From: Sclerotiophoma versabilis
Taxonomy: Eukaryota > Ascomycota > Dothideomycetes > Pleosporales > Didymellaceae
Length of the DNA stretch: 64,000 bases
Assembly: GCA_012274445.1 (NCBI GenBank)
Contig: JAAROD010000015.1
Span: forward strand, 62,001 to 126,000
Direction of reading: 5' to 3'
The notes below the pieces were generated by a model that was not told the origin of the DNA, did not search any database, and saw only the letters and a list, made by a program, of their open reading frames with translations. Positions 1 through 11,950 of the stretch are shown piece after piece (position 1 is the stretch's first letter; each line of letters opens with the position of its first letter). A program made the position numbers and the translations under genes.

Positions 1-3000
1 ACTAGTTATTATAAAAGATCTTCTATACTATACCTAAGTTAAGTTATAGTTTATAGAGGAATTGTTTTAGAGCTATGCTCTTCTTAGCTATATACTCTAA
101 AGCTAGTAATTCCGCCTCTATAGTTAAAGTAGTTACTATAGCTTATTAGGCTGCCTTCTATATAATTAGACCTCTAAAGAGCTATATAATATAGCTCTAA
201 GAAGATTAACAGGTTAAACTATTATTAGTAAATAAGGCGTTACTATATATAAGTAACTAGCTCCTAGAATAAGCTCTATACCTTATACCTAGGTGCTTAG
301 TCCTATATAGGTAGCTAAGAACCTAAGCTACTGCCTTAAAGTAAGCAGCTTCTAGGTTAGTTAGATAATAGAATAGTTAAGATATAGTATAAGCTATATC
401 TAGATAGATTATAATAGCTGTGTATAGAATAGACCTAACATGCTTCTAATAGGCTTTAATCTCCTGTTTTAAAGCTTCTCTCTTATACCTAGGGAGCTTA
501 GTTATTAGAAAGAGAGTACTTAGAAGTAACTTCTTATCTATAACCTTAAATTTAGAAGTAAGCTTCTTAATATAGAAGTTATATATAAGTGTAATAGTAT
601 AAGTAGCTTAATCCTAAATAATTTAAACTCTAAGAAACTATTTAGTAGCTTTATAATCTTTAATCTAATATTTGCCTATAAGTAAACTTATTAGCTGCTC
701 TATAGTAGCTTAGTTATCTCTATAATATACTAAAAGAATATTATCTATATAGAAAAGTAGAACTATTCTCTACTTATTATTAAAGAAGAGGTAAGGCTCT
801 TTCTTTAATAACTTTAAACTAAGCGCCTAGAGTATACTAGACAGCTTCTTATACTATAAGACTAGTAAATTATATAGTCTATATAGAGCTTATAGTAAGT
901 AGACTACCTAATTAGGTTTTCTAAACCTATTAGGCAGCTTATAGAGTACCTAAAGCTAGTCCTAGCAGCTTATATTAAGGAATATACCTGCTATATTATA
1001 CTAATATAGTTTAAGGTTAAACTATACAGCTATTACTACTATAGTGCGAAAAGATTACGTAGTAAGTATTATAGTATAGGTTAACTTAATTAAATTCTTA
1101 GCCTATAGGTCTCTATATATATAAATTCTAGCTTTATATTTTATAAAGTATTTATCTTAGTTAAACTTATATAGAAAGACCTATTTAAGTAGTAAAGGCC
1201 TATTTAAGCTGCTTAGTTAGTTAATTTCTTCTTATATATACTTTTTAATAAGTATTAATATTTCTTTCTTATATGCCTAGTAAAATAGAGTGCCTAGTAG
1301 GTAGTATATAAGCTTCTTTTATTTATTTAGGAGTAGAGAGAGCTTATTATAGTATATACGCTGCTTAATTTAAGTAACTAATCTCTTAGCCTATAGAGCT
1401 AAGGCATTAATAACTGCGTATATAGTAATTAGGTCTCTTCTAAGCTCTCTATACCTTTCTATATACTTAAATAGAGATTTAAGTATCTATAAATACTCTA
1501 CTAATAAAATTAAGCTAATTATAGTATATAGGCCTACTCTATTAGCCTCTTTATTATCTTTTCTAAGCTTATTACGCTATTAGTTACAGAGCTAACAGCT
1601 TAACCTAATAGCTATACCTATGCCTCTGCGCCTTTCTATACTTTTTATACTTAGTTAACCTACTCTTATTACCTTCTAAAATAGTATAAGAATAATTAGG
1701 GAGCTAAGTCTAATAGGTAGATTATTATAATCCTTAATACCTGCTAGTAAGCTCTCTTCTTTAATAGTAGAGTATACTTTCTATAAGTTACTAAATAGAG
1801 TCTCTATATAAGAAGCCTTTAGATTATTACTAAGCTGCTTATTATTAGGCTTAGGCGTAGAATTAGGTAAGAGTAAACCTATATCTTATTACTCTGCGCA
1901 AATCTCTATTAGTTTACTAGCTAAGCTAACTAATTGCGTAGTCTTATCTTTAGGAGCTTAATTAGTACTAGACTAGCCTTCTAGTAACTAACTTCTTTCT
2001 AGAGGTTTACCCCTAAGCTATTACTTAGTAGGTAAGTTAAGTAATAGATCTTCTCTTTTTATAATAGGGAGCTTAATTATATCTTCTATATATATAATTT
2101 TACTAGTTTTATAAAGTATCTTAATTATAGTAGTTACTTCTAATACTAGAATAGTATCTAACTTATCTTTACTATAAAAAAGCTTCTTATTAAAGGTTAT
2201 ATTACGTGTTATAATTACTTAGTTAAGTTAGGGTACCTATATTCTATAGATATTAGTAGCTTAGTAGCCTACTAAATACCTAATATAGCTTTTTAAAGTA
2301 ACTTTAAAGCCTCTTTAATTATGCCTAGCTACTTATTCTCTATTTAAAAGGTAGGTATAGCAGCTGTATGCGTATATTCTACTCTAATTAGGTCTTAGAT
2401 TAGCTATAACTACTCTTACCTACTTAGGTTAGTACTAGTAGAAGTACTATATAAACTACTAGTTAAGCTGCTTATTTAGACTCTAAAGCTTATTTATGTA
2501 TAATAGGCTTATATTATAGAGCTAGGCTGCTGCTGTAACTACCTTAGGCTAGAGCTTCTTAGGTAAGTTTAAGCTACTTCTTATCTTAATAGACTTAGTA
2601 ATAATCTCTTAGCCCTTTCTTTTAGCAGCTCTATTTAGCTTATATGTATATAGTAGAACCTATTTAATATTAATTTCTACTTTAAGCGCCTAGTATTTAT
2701 ATAGAGAGCTCTCTTACTATAGTAAGGTAGTAGTATTATTATCTTAGCTTATTTTATAGATATAGAGCTTATACTAAGTAGCTACTTAGCTTAAGAAATT
2801 AGTTAGAATATATAAAATCTTAATCTAAGTCTTTTCTTATAGTGTGTATATAAAGAGCTTTCTACTATAGTACTCCTTAATTAAAAGTATCTATAGTTTA
2901 CTACCTTTACCTAGAGGTATATTAAATAGGTCCTATCTAATTCTCTAGAATAGCTAAGTAGGCTTCTTATAAGGTCTATATAAAATAACCTGCTTAGTAT

Positions 3001-5364
3001 ATATAGTTATATATACCTTATAGTTCTTTTAGAGTATTCTACTTATATATATACTGCACACGTACTATATAAGTACTTAAAGAGCTTCTAGGCCTAGATA
3101 TTCTACTTAGGTGTGCTATAGCTGCTCTATTAAGCTTCTAGGATATAAGTTATATAAGTGTTTTATTATTACTATGTTTAATAGGCTTAGAAAGTAGTAT
3201 AATAGTAGCTTATATTTAAAGAAAGTAAGCTTATAAGCATACTGTAGGGTAGTATATAATACTTCTATTTAGATCTTTAATATAACTTACTTAGAGAGTA
3301 CTATTAAGGCCTAGGTACTATACCTCTTTTTTCTATAATTAAGCTTCTAAGATTATATTAATATAGAATCCTTCTACTATAATAATATTCTAAAGAAGTA
3401 AGTCTTCTATATTTAGGCCGCGCCTTCTATAGAAGGCGTTCTTAAATAAATAAGCTTCTTAGCCTATAATAGAGAACGCTTAGGTACTTACTTCTACTAT
3501 GCCTGTTAAGGTAGCTAGTATAAAGGTGCTAAGTATAAGCTTATCTGCGCTATTAACTAGGTAAGTAGCAGCTCTATTATCTAAAATTATACTCTCTAAT
3601 AGAGGATAGGCGTTAAAGTCTATAAGGTTATAGACCTCTAGCTTCTCCCCTACTCCTAAGTTTATTAGGAGTCTTATTATTATCTTTAGGTTAATAAGAG
3701 CTGCTTAGACGTTGCCTAGGAACTTAGCTTTAGGCACTCTGCTTATAGGTTTAGGTGCGCTATCTACTATAATAGTGTAGAGAGCTTATGCGTACTAGCT
3801 AAGTTACTTAATTAACTTCTTTAGGTCCTTAAAGTTATTAGAGTTAAGCTTCTAAAGTATATTCTAGCAGTGTAATTCCTTAAGATAGTAAGAAGGCATA
3901 GATAAGCCCCTTACTACTATCTCTAGTACTTAGTATTTAGTTACCTTCTACCTATAGGTGTTCCTTTTCTTCTTATAGAGGTATTTATAGCTATTACCTA
4001 TAGCTAAGCAGTTAGAGTTACTAGCAGGAGCACTTTAGGCAACGTCTAAGCGGTTACTAAAGGTAGTAAATATACTAGAGGCATCCTTCTCTGCCCTTAT
4101 TATATACTTATATATTAGGCTACTAAAGACCCTGCTTACTTAGTCTAAAGTAAGCGTTTTAAGCCCTAGGATAGTATCTAAGATAATTCTTTAGTGCATA
4201 GTATAGGCCTATTTAGAGGCAATCTTATAGCTTAATATATCTAAGAAGTCTTAGATAGTAAGCTTTTTATTAACCTCTATAAGCTTATAAGCCTTAGCTC
4301 TTATATAGAGGTATAACTACTTCTAGTACTAGTCTTATAAAGTAGCTTATCTCTACTTAGCAGCTCTAAGGTAAGCTCTATACTTAGCTTATACTTAGTT
4401 CTTAGTGCTAAGTAAGGTAGGAGCAAGCTTCTTTCTTAGGGCCTAGATAAGCAATTATAGAGTTATACTGTTACCTAAAACAAGCTATACTATTACTAGT
4501 AATATAATTAATAGAGACATAGTAGTATTAACCTAGTTCTATAGCTTCTAAAGGTGCTTAGCTCTAGCTGCCTACTTACTTAATTTAATCTTAAACTTAG
4601 TAAGCTTCTAGTTATATACTTTAGTGCTTAACAGGGTTAGAGTGCTATAAGGCGTGCGCGTATTAAATAGCTGTGTTAATTAACTTTAAGTTAAGTGTGC
4701 TAGGGGCCTCTTATTAAATGTTAAGCTTCCTGCTAGTTGTTTAGAAGCTCTAAAGAAATTCTCTAAGCTACCTAGTAGTAGCTAAAGAGCTCTCTTATAT
4801 ATACTAGAAGTATCTAGAGTATCTAGGTTAACTAGATCCTATATATTACGCAGCTTAGCGTGCTATATAAGCTGTATATACTAATTAGGCTAGTTAGTTT
4901 AAGACTTTAGTTAGAAGGTGCCTGCAGGGATTATTAATTAAGCTTATAAGCTATAGTTAACTAGCTTACTTATAGTAGTAATTTATAGTTACTAAGAATT
5001 TAGGTTTAATTAAAGTAGTTAAGCTGTATCTAATAAGCTTTATTTAGCTAAGTATGCAGAGAGATCTACTATTCTTAGAAAGCTAGGCTTATAACTATAA
5101 TTAAGCTTAAAGAACTATACTTAGTTAATTAATAGTATTTAATTAGTGCCTATCTAAGATTAGACGAAAGCAGTCTATTATATACATAGAAAATCTGTGT
5201 AGGTTATATAACTTATCTAAAGTAAGCTTCTGCTTGCTATTAGAGTTGCTTATTACTATTATACTAATATAATAAGCTTTTAGTTAGCTCTAGAGCGGCT
5301 TATAGCTAATTCTCTAGGCTAATTAATCTCTATATAACTAACTAAGTAGCTTAATTACGTAATA
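1..5364 (-). mobile_element. Copia-type LTR retrotransposon, partial, RIP-degraded (copy 1)
   Basis: This is a Ty1/Copia element on the minus strand whose 3' end lies outside the window. Read through stops, the minus strand at about 57-125 gives the Copia RNase H motif (TIEAELLALEY). At about 725-770 it gives the Copia reverse transcriptase core FYIDNILLVY, where the usual DD has become DN. The order RNase H, RT and then upstream integrase/gag towards higher coordinates is the Copia order in reverse. The segment is collinear with the second copy at 16,800-21,856. An LTR-like block at 5,096-5,364 closes the 5' side. CpA and TpG are nearly absent and CAG/CAA codons have become stops, so the element is dead. 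Its right edge cuts a pogo-like relic. Confidence 0.85.
5096..5364 (-). repeat. 5' LTR of Copia copy 1
   Basis: The block starts TATAATTAAGCTTA and ends TTACGTAATA. It aligns with the 292-bp LTR at 21,857-22,148 at both ends and at the shared stretch AATTAGTGCCTATCTA, but it is more diverged and about 269 bp long. The terminal TG/CA have become TA through RIP-type changes. The partner LTR would lie to the left of the window. Confidence 0.7.
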
Positions 5365-5500
5365 CTAAGTAATACTATAGCTTATTTTACCTTATATAGC
5401 ACTAATTTATAGTATTTTAAGCTATAATAAAAGAGAGTTTAGTAGAGGCTTAGTAAAAGTAACTAACTTACCTATTAACTAGCTTACCTATTAGGTACAT
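5365..5500 (+). mobile_element. pogo/Fot1-like DNA transposon fragment (A), 3' end
   Basis: Positions 5,365-5,500 match the last part of the better-preserved element at 46,113-47,976, from the codons just before its transposase stop to the terminal inverted repeat ending in GGTACAT followed by TA. The rest of this copy is missing at the point where Copia copy 1 begins (CTAAG), so the Copia insertion interrupted it. The TIR shows the doubled internal motif typical of this family. Confidence 0.7.
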
Positions 5501-6329
5501 TATTATAAAAATAATTTAACTAACCTAAAATATCTACTTTACTCTTCTTTTTTCTTTTTATATATATAAGATATATTTATAAGTATATAAAGTTTTAAAT
5601 ATCTTTTTACTTACTTTTTATTATTATACTTATTTATTATATATATAAGTATATTATAGACTCTTCTACCTTCTTATTATACCTTCTATTACCTCTACTC
5701 TATAGAGGCAGCTATAGCTATTTTAGGTAGCTACTTTTTTATTAATATATATTACTTTACTTTATAGTCTAGTACTCTAGATATAATAGCCTTTTATTAT
5801 AGTTTTTTATTATACTAATAGAACTTTATAAAGCTACTAAGGTTACTTTTCTATTTAATCTTTCTACTAGTCTTAAGAACCTTAAGCTAGTTACTCTATA
5901 AATAGTTAAAGAGGGGATATAAACCTATATTCTACTACTTAAATAACTATAACTAGTTCTTTCTACTACTAATAAGAGTAAAGATAAATTAGTAGAATAG
6001 AATATATAGTAGAGTGCTAGGCTCTAGAGTAGAAACCTTATATTAATTAATCTATAATTAAATTTACCTACTAATATAGGCTAAGTATAGACTTAATTTA
6101 GAAAGGCTATATATACTATTACTAGCTATTTATATATATATTATCTTAATTATAGCTATATACTCTAGTACTAAGCTATTATACTAATAGGTATAAAATA
6201 CCTTCTTAACTACCTTAAGAGTTAACCTCTGTTTAAAGATAAAAGCTTCTATTTATAATTAGCCTTCTCTCTTAGAGAATACTAAGTAGCTAAAAAATAA
6301 CCTAATAGTACTCTACTCTATACCTACCT

Positions 6330-8000
6330 TTAAAAGAGAACTAGTCTAGCTAGTTATTAATAATAATTAGTCCTTCTAGATAGTTAAGCAGCCTTTCTTC
6401 TAATACTTTATTTAGTTTCTAAGACTAAATACTATATTAACTAGCTATTATAAATTTAGCTAGCTTTTCTAGTACTAATTTAATAAAGCTAAAGTAGTAC
6501 TTCTTAATACTCTTAGAAATAATACTAAAGTATCTATTATACTAGATAGCTAGATAGCTACTAATTATCTTAGCTTTCTAGCTATAAAGAGATACTATAT
6601 TAATAGTAACTAGTAGCTAAAAGAAGTACTACTAGATTTTATTCTACTTTATAGAAAGTATATAGAATCTACTATAAGAAAAAAAGTACTATAAGTACTT
6701 ATATCTAATAAGGTTACTAAAAAGCTACTAGTAATTATACATAATAATACTAGTAATAATAGTATATTATTATAGTACCTTAAAGAAGTACTTTAAAAGT
6801 AGGCCTATACCTAGAGCTCTTATAAAAATATAATACTCTACCTAGCTTATATAATAAATCTTATAGTATAAGATATTATCTTTTACTTAAAGCTAGTAGC
6901 TTTACTAGTACTAGAATAAGAGAAGATATTATAGTAGTAATATATTTAAGAAAATAAAACTAATATATCTATTCTAAACTTCTTATATAAAGTAAGTTAG
7001 TTTTAATTATAGTTATTTATTATATACTAATACTATATAGCTCTAGGTAATATATATTACTATTAATCTTTTACTATAATAATTTAAGAGGTTTTTTATA
7101 ACCTAATATAATTTACTAATAAACTAAAGGCTATTAGTAATAAGAAATATAAAGATATAATAGAACTATATATATAATATATATAAGTATATAGTTAAGC
7201 TCTAACTCTATATTAATAAATAGCTATAAGAGAAAATTAGCTAAAAACTAGCTAGTTATAGGCGTACTCTATTAACTATTAGTAAAATATTAGAGGTAGA
7301 TTATAAGAACCTTTAGAAGCTTTAACTAGAAGTAATTAAGTAGTAGTACCTATAAGTAATTACTAAAATACTTTATAATTTTAAGAATATAACTATCTTA
7401 CTAAGTAAGAATTTAAATTCTTAGATTCTATATATCTAGCTTATATATAATTAACTTTTTAACTTTCTAGATAATATAATTAAAAACCTAGGTAAGAATA
7501 TTAACTATATAGATAATACTAAGTAGCTAGATATTATTAAAGTAGCTATATCTAAAGGCTAAGATAAGCTAAGAAAGTACTATTCTTAAATAAAAGGTAA
7601 ATAGAGATTTTTATTTAATTATATAATAATCTTAGATCTAACTTAAAAGCTTACTATATATAAGGTATTTATTATAGTTACTTATTATAGCTAAATATTT
7701 ACCTCTTTTATAGAACTCTACTTAAGATACTTAAAATAAGTATATATACTAATAGTAGTTTCTAGATTACTTTAATTAATATAATAAAGTAGAACTAAGA
7801 GACTAAAGTTAAGTTCTTTAATCTATACTAAGGCCTACTCTAGAGACTAAATAGTTCTAAAAGCCTTCTATATCTAATCTATTACTAAATAGTAGCTTTT
7901 TAATATTTAGCTAAAGCTTAGCTATATTTAAGTCTAGCTATAAAAGAGAGTAAATCTATAAAGAAGGTAAATCTTACCTAAGTACGCCCTATATTAATAG
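6330..8000 (+). pseudogene. hAT transposase, RIP-inactivated
   Basis: The plus strand at about 6,535-6,680 reads as the hAT RNase H-like core: LDS*IATNYLSFLAIK, then LKEVLLDFI. It is followed near 6,720 by KKLLVIIHNNTSNN (the second catalytic region, where hAT proteins have a TDNASNN-like motif) and near 6,840 by a LAYIINL segment matching the LAHVINL helix of the family. A segment near 7,560-7,680 resembles the later kinase-spacer part of hAT proteins (KLRKYYSQTKGK, then ILDLT). Dozens of TAG/TAA stops replace CAG/CAA/TGG. The BED finger and the hATC dimerisation region are not clearly readable. The hAT assignment is firm; the exact limits are not. Confidence 0.75.
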
Positions 8001-8865
8001 AAAAGGCTTTAATCTACTTAAGTAGTAGTATACTAACTAAGCTTTCTTTCTCTAGCTTACTTAAGTTATAAAGAATATTCTAGTAGTACCTATTACTTAA
8101 GTAGGTATAGAGTTAGTATTTAATACTACCTAAGATATTATTAAAGATAGAAGGTATAGGCCTTTAGCTTAAATAACTTAAAAAATAATAATTCTTAATA
8201 ATTTAATATATTATGGTTAATCTTAAGAAGAAGAACTATTACCTACTAATAAGGTAGATAATCTATTAGAGCTTCTAGCTAGTAGTAATTTTAATTGTAG
8301 AAATAAAACTAAAGAGAATACTAGAGATAAAGTACTAGTACCTTCTATAATACTATATACTTTAGTTATACCTACTTATAAAAACTCTATATAAGTAAGG
8401 TAAAGGCCTATATATTTTAATAATTCTATACTATTATAAATAGCTATAATAAATAGAATAACTAGAAGCTTATAAATTACCTATATATAATCTTATTTTA
8501 TATATATAAACCTTCTCTATTACTATATAGGAAATAATACTAGGCTATACTAATTTTAATAAGTAGTTCTTTTATCTTCTCTAATAGATATATGTATATA
8601 ATTCTAAGAAGTATATTACTACTAAAAAAGCCCTTATAATACTCTTAGTTTAAGAAGTTACTTATAAATAATAGTATAAAGGTATATAAGATCTAGCTAG
8701 AATATAAAAAAAAGGCTAGGTAATAAGAAAAAGAGCACTAGTACTAGTAGAAATAGTAGAACTAGTAAGAGAATATATAAGCGTACTAGTAGGCCTTATA
8801 CTAGTATCTTCTCTATAGATATTTATAGATAATATTAAAAGTAGATAAATAGAGCCTAGATACCT

Positions 8866-9060
8866 TAAACCTAACCTCTACCTAACTCTACCTAATCTAT
8901 ACCTACGCTAGTAGGTACTTCTACCTAACCTCTACCTATACTAGTACTATCTCTACCTAACCTATACTTATAATAGAAGTACTCTAACCTAACCTATACC
9001 TATAGTCTATACAACTTTAACTTAACTCTAACCTAATATTAAATACTCTAAACCTATTTA
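8866..9060. repeat. CCTAACCT-rich low-complexity tract
   Basis: The stretch is made of irregular repeats of ACCTAACCT, CTACCTAACTCT and CCTATACCT, with at least six CCTAAC units in about 195 bp. It is telomere-like in flavour but lacks regular CCCTAA units. It lies between the hAT relic and a truncated pogo element, so a subterminal repeat region of a transposon is the simplest reading. Confidence 0.55.
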
Positions 9061-9227
9061 CTAGCCTACTTATAGAATTCTAGAGACCTACTTAGTCTTA
9101 TAGCCTTATTAAGTAAGCTTTTAAGCTTTTATAGAGCTGCTTAGTAGTTAAGTACTAAAGTAATCTAATTAGAGTATAGAAGTAATAAAAAAGCTCTATA
9201 GTAGTAATCTATATACCTTATTATATA

Positions 9228-10066
9228 ATACTTTCTTTTATATAATTTATAATATATAGTAGCTTTATTAGCTACTTAAAGGTTAGTAAACTAGTTATAT
9301 ACTAAAACTAGTATATACTATTAGCTCTATACCTTTAGTAAGCTATTTAAGAGTATTAATTATTAATATTAGTAAGCTATTAGTATATCTCTAAATTCTC
9401 TCTTAAAATAGCTTTAATTAAGACTTTAATTCTAGTATATTACTTAGTGCCTTAGACTTTTATATACTACTATTTATAGTAGATAGTATTAGTATATATA
9501 ACTATACTTTAAGCTTTAATAGTTTAGCTTCTAGATTAAATAGAATAAGGCTAGTACTTTTAAGATCTTTCTAAATATTACTTTTTATAATAACGGTATT
9601 AAAAGCTACTTTAAAGTATAGTATAACCTTAAGCTTAGTAATATATATAATCTTACTATATATTAGCTACTTAGCTTAGTAGGTATAGGTCTTTTTTATT
9701 TAAAAAAAAATAAACTATATTAAGTAGCTATAATAGGTATAATTAGTATAAAAGTATATATAAAGTAATAATCTTATTCTCTTTATAGTACTAGTTAAAC
9801 TTAACTAAGTTATAGCTCTTATAACTATCTAGAATAAGTAGCTAATACCTACTAATAGTATACGCCTTTATATACTTATTAAAGTACTTTAGCTACTTTA
9901 GACTAGGCTAATTATTAGTTTAGCTATTCTTAGAAATATTTAAAACCTAGTTACTAGGTATACTTAGCTTCTTATACTAGATAGAGAGGTAGTACTTACT
10001 TTAGAAGATAATAAAGAATAGAATAAACTAGCCTTTTATATTAATACTCTAAATAATACTAGTCTA
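9228..10066 (-). mobile_element. pogo/Fot1-like transposon (B), left part, split by the Gypsy insertion
   Basis: This segment aligns with copy C (25,333 onward) and with the DDE region of the plus-strand copies read in reverse, including the stretch around 9,800-9,900 that is the reverse of the conserved transposase catalytic region. Homology begins only at about 9,228, so the transposase C-terminus and the left inverted repeat are missing. At 10,066 it stops at GTCTA, and the same five bases restart the element at 24,277 after the Gypsy insertion. Confidence 0.7.
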
Positions 10067-10253
10067 TATTAAGAGTTAAAGTAGTCTTTTAATAAGTATA
10101 TATTTATTCTATACTATAGAAGTAGAAAGATAGAAAAAAAAGAAGAAATTATTTCTTTTTATATAAGATATAGTAAGATACTAAGCTATACTCTATAATT
10201 ACATGCGTAGGTTTAGTACGTAGTCTTATATACTTAGAGCTTAGCCTATTATA
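10067..10253 (-). repeat. 3' LTR of Gypsy A
   Basis: The block begins TATTAAGAGTTAAAGTAG and ends TTAGCCTATTATA (RIP-altered TG...CA ends). It is 187 bp and nearly identical in layout to 24,090-24,276. A related solo LTR lies at 44,665-44,846 in the opposite orientation. Confidence 0.85.
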
Positions 10254-11950
10254 ATACCTCTTTTCTTTACTTTAACACGTTTACTTATATATAAAACTTA
10301 GAGTAGTAATATAATAGTAAAACAGTTACCTATAGGCTACTATTCTTAAAATAAGGTATAGTATTTAAATTAGGTAATCTAGGTTTTACTATAGAGCTAT
10401 AATATTATTATATATGTACTTCTTTACTTATACTTATATAGTACTAGCTAATTATAGTCTATTTATATATAGCTCTAGCACTAGTAGTAGTTCTAATTAG
10501 TTATATTACCTTATCTTATAACTTAACTTATAATTACCTTTCTATATAGTAACTATTAGTTTATTAACTTTACCTTAAGACCTCTATAGCCTTAGTAGAG
10601 ATATATAGGTTTAAGTTCTCTATATAAACTATATAGACCTTTCTTTAAAAGCTTTTTTCTTTCTTTTCTTTATACTTAACTTATTAATTATTCTATAGGT
10701 TTTATATGTTTTTTTCTAGAAGTCTTCTTTTTTAATAATCTTCTACTTCTATATATTATTATATCTGCTTCTACTTATAGTATATAGAGTTCTAGTAGCT
10801 AGCTAGGTAGTAGCCTTAACTATCTTTAAGGTTCTACTAGTAGCTCTATAAACAGTACTTACTCTACTACCTTTAACTACCTTATTAATATTACTTACTA
10901 GCTTATTACTTATATAACTACTAGAAGTATTACTCTAGCTAATATTAATATTTTTTAAGGTTCTACTAACTTTAACTAGTACTATACTATATAGTATATT
11001 ATAGATAAGGCTATTACTAATAAGCTCTGCTAGGTTTTTACATTTACTTCTATATAGTACTCTTCTCTTTTATAGTCTTTTTCTTTACTAATATTCTATA
11101 TAGATTAATATCTATTATATTACTAATTACTTTCTTTACTCTTATAACTAGTTCTTATATAATACTGTTTTTAGTTCTAGAGTTTATAATTACTCTTTTA
11201 TTATTACTTATATAACTATTTATACTTATTAGCTACTTACCTAGTACTTCTTCTACTTTAAGGCCTTTATTATTTACTTCTATAGTGCTATTAACCTTAC
11301 TAGTTATACTAATAACTATACTACTACTATCTAAGGTAAGAAGATATTTATAGCTTTTCTTAGCTGCGTGTCTATTATTAGGTAGTAGAATAGAGCTTAC
11401 TCTAACTATATATAGAGTAATAGTAGTACTTATTACTACTTTACTAACTCTTATATAAGTACTTCTTCTAAGTTTTCTAACAGTACTTCTAGTACCTCTA
11501 GTTATTCTAGTAGATAGGCTATTACAGCCTTTATAGAGGAAGGACACTTTAGTAATACTAAGTAGGCTCTTAGTAGTATATATAGTTCTTCTATACAGTT
11601 ACTATTTATAATATAAGTAAGGTTTTTCTTTTAGTTTTTAGCTAGTCTTTTTATAAGTAGCTATATATTTCTTATATAAGCTATCTAACTTCTATAGGCT
11701 TTAGTATTAATAATATTAGCTCTTAGCTTCTAAGTTAGAGCTTTATAGCCTACCTACTTAACTTAATATTATAGTTTATTATTCTATATATATTTATTAA
11801 TAATATCTTTAATAATATATTCTAGGTATTTTTCTTAGTCTTTATCTTATATAATAACTACTTCTAGTACTTAATTATTATATTATAAAAGTAGTAGATT
11901 AGTTATAGTAGGTTATAGTAAATTAATATAGTAGGACTTAGTCTACTATA
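10254..11950 (-). other. Gypsy A region between pol and the 3' LTR; includes a surviving 104-codon open frame
   Basis: About 1.7 kb lies between the end of recognisable pol and the 3' LTR. It is rich in Ser/Thr-type codons in several frames. The minus strand at 11,233-11,547 keeps a 104-codon frame without stops, the only frame of that length in the first 31 kb. Its translation (start MSFLYKGCNSL) is basic and Ser/Thr-rich and matches no domain I know. It may be a chance survivor or part of an accessory frame of the element. Confidence 0.4.

Larger units (their letters stand above)
5503..9227 (+). mobile_element. hAT-family DNA transposon relic
   Basis: A plus-strand transposase can be read through stops (see the pseudogene at about 6,330-8,000). 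Element ends, terminal repeats and the 8-bp target duplication could not be recognised because mutation is heavy. The limits given are simply those of the neighbouring pogo fragments. The right part carries a low-complexity CCTAACCT-rich stretch that may be subterminal repeats. Confidence 0.55.

Noticed and set aside
8866..9060. Telomere or interstitial telomere
   Set aside because: Units are irregular CCTAACCT/CTACCT rather than CCCTAA, and the tract is embedded in transposon relics.
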